This document shows, piece by piece, positions 63,990-64,000 of a stretch of DNA of 64,000 nt. Where the stretch lies: the NCBI RefSeq assembly GCF_024124825.1, contig NZ_JAMXSS010000001.1:1-64000 (forward strand), in the 5' to 3' direction. The DNA is from Arthrobacter sp. H16F315 (GTDB taxonomy: Bacteria > Actinomycetota > Actinomycetes > Actinomycetales > Micrococcaceae). Under the pieces are notes generated by a model. That model did not search any database and was not told the DNA's origin. It saw only the letters and a list, made by a program, of their open reading frames with translations. Position numbers and translations under genes: made by a program. Within the stretch, counting starts at the first letter, position 1. Each line of letters begins with the position of its first letter.

Positions 63990-64000
63990 TTCGTGTTCTC

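Noticed and set aside
1..64000. CRISPR arrays, rRNA and tRNA genes
   Set aside because: No regular repeat-spacer pattern was seen beyond the short iterons and the CCACAT array, and no rRNA or tRNA signature was recognised by eye. A dedicated tRNA search was not possible.

Overview
The window is GC-rich DNA with actinobacterial gene styles (many GTG/TTG starts, ATGA and GTGA overlaps, Gly/Ala/Pro-rich proteins). It carries a partition locus, a replication-type protein, a relaxase with a MobC-like partner, a type IV secretion cluster, a KfrA-like protein and a plasmid SSB. This fits a large conjugative plasmid from an Arthrobacter-like Micrococcaceae host. The host is inferred from content only.

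Layout. 1-5.8 kb (minus): a giant DNA methylase-helicase of DarB type with a second gene nested inside it out of frame. 5.9-10.3 kb: partition locus with 11-bp-phased iterons, small orphan genes, a putative Rep protein and two small regulators. 10.4-25.9 kb (plus): conjugation cluster (CHAP hydrolase, lipoprotein, ParA-like ATPase, DUF6668, pilin-like, VirB6-like, SCO6880-like, VirB4-like, VirD4/TraG-like, DUF4913), interrupted on the minus strand by a three-gene tyrosine-recombinase cassette. 26.5-41.4 kb (plus): catabolic block with a four-gene sugar-type ABC importer, two isochorismatase-fold amidases, LeuB/LeuC/LeuD homologues, a maleate-isomerase/arylmalonate-decarboxylase homologue, an Old-Yellow-Enzyme/TMADH-type flavoprotein, a LysR regulator and an isocitrate-lyase-superfamily enzyme. 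41.4-49.9 kb: small orphans, a Xre-RES toxin-antitoxin pair, the mobilisation region with oriT-like repeats, and a serine resolvase. 50.1-61.5 kb: TetR regulator, FAD amine oxidase and NCS1 permease (minus), then HyuA/HyuB, a hybrid histidine kinase and a NarL-type regulator (plus). 61.6-64 kb: repeats, KfrA-like protein with a strong palindromic operator, SSB and small orphans.

How the genes may work together (inference). The 26-41 kb block reads as uptake of a small ligand, amide hydrolysis to a maleate-like diacid, LeuCD-type hydration to a substituted malate, and C-C cleavage by the isocitrate-lyase-family enzyme or oxidative decarboxylation by the LeuB homologue. The 51-61 kb block reads as import (NCS1), oxidation (amine oxidase) and ATP-dependent opening (HyuAB) of a cyclic amide such as a hydantoin or lactam, under two-component control. 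The two blocks could serve one N-heterocycle pathway, but nothing in the sequence proves this.

Data caution. At least fourteen single-base indels, mostly in short homopolymers, break otherwise well-conserved genes. Correcting each one restores a full-length, family-like protein. I treat these as likely sequence errors and give corrected gene spans.
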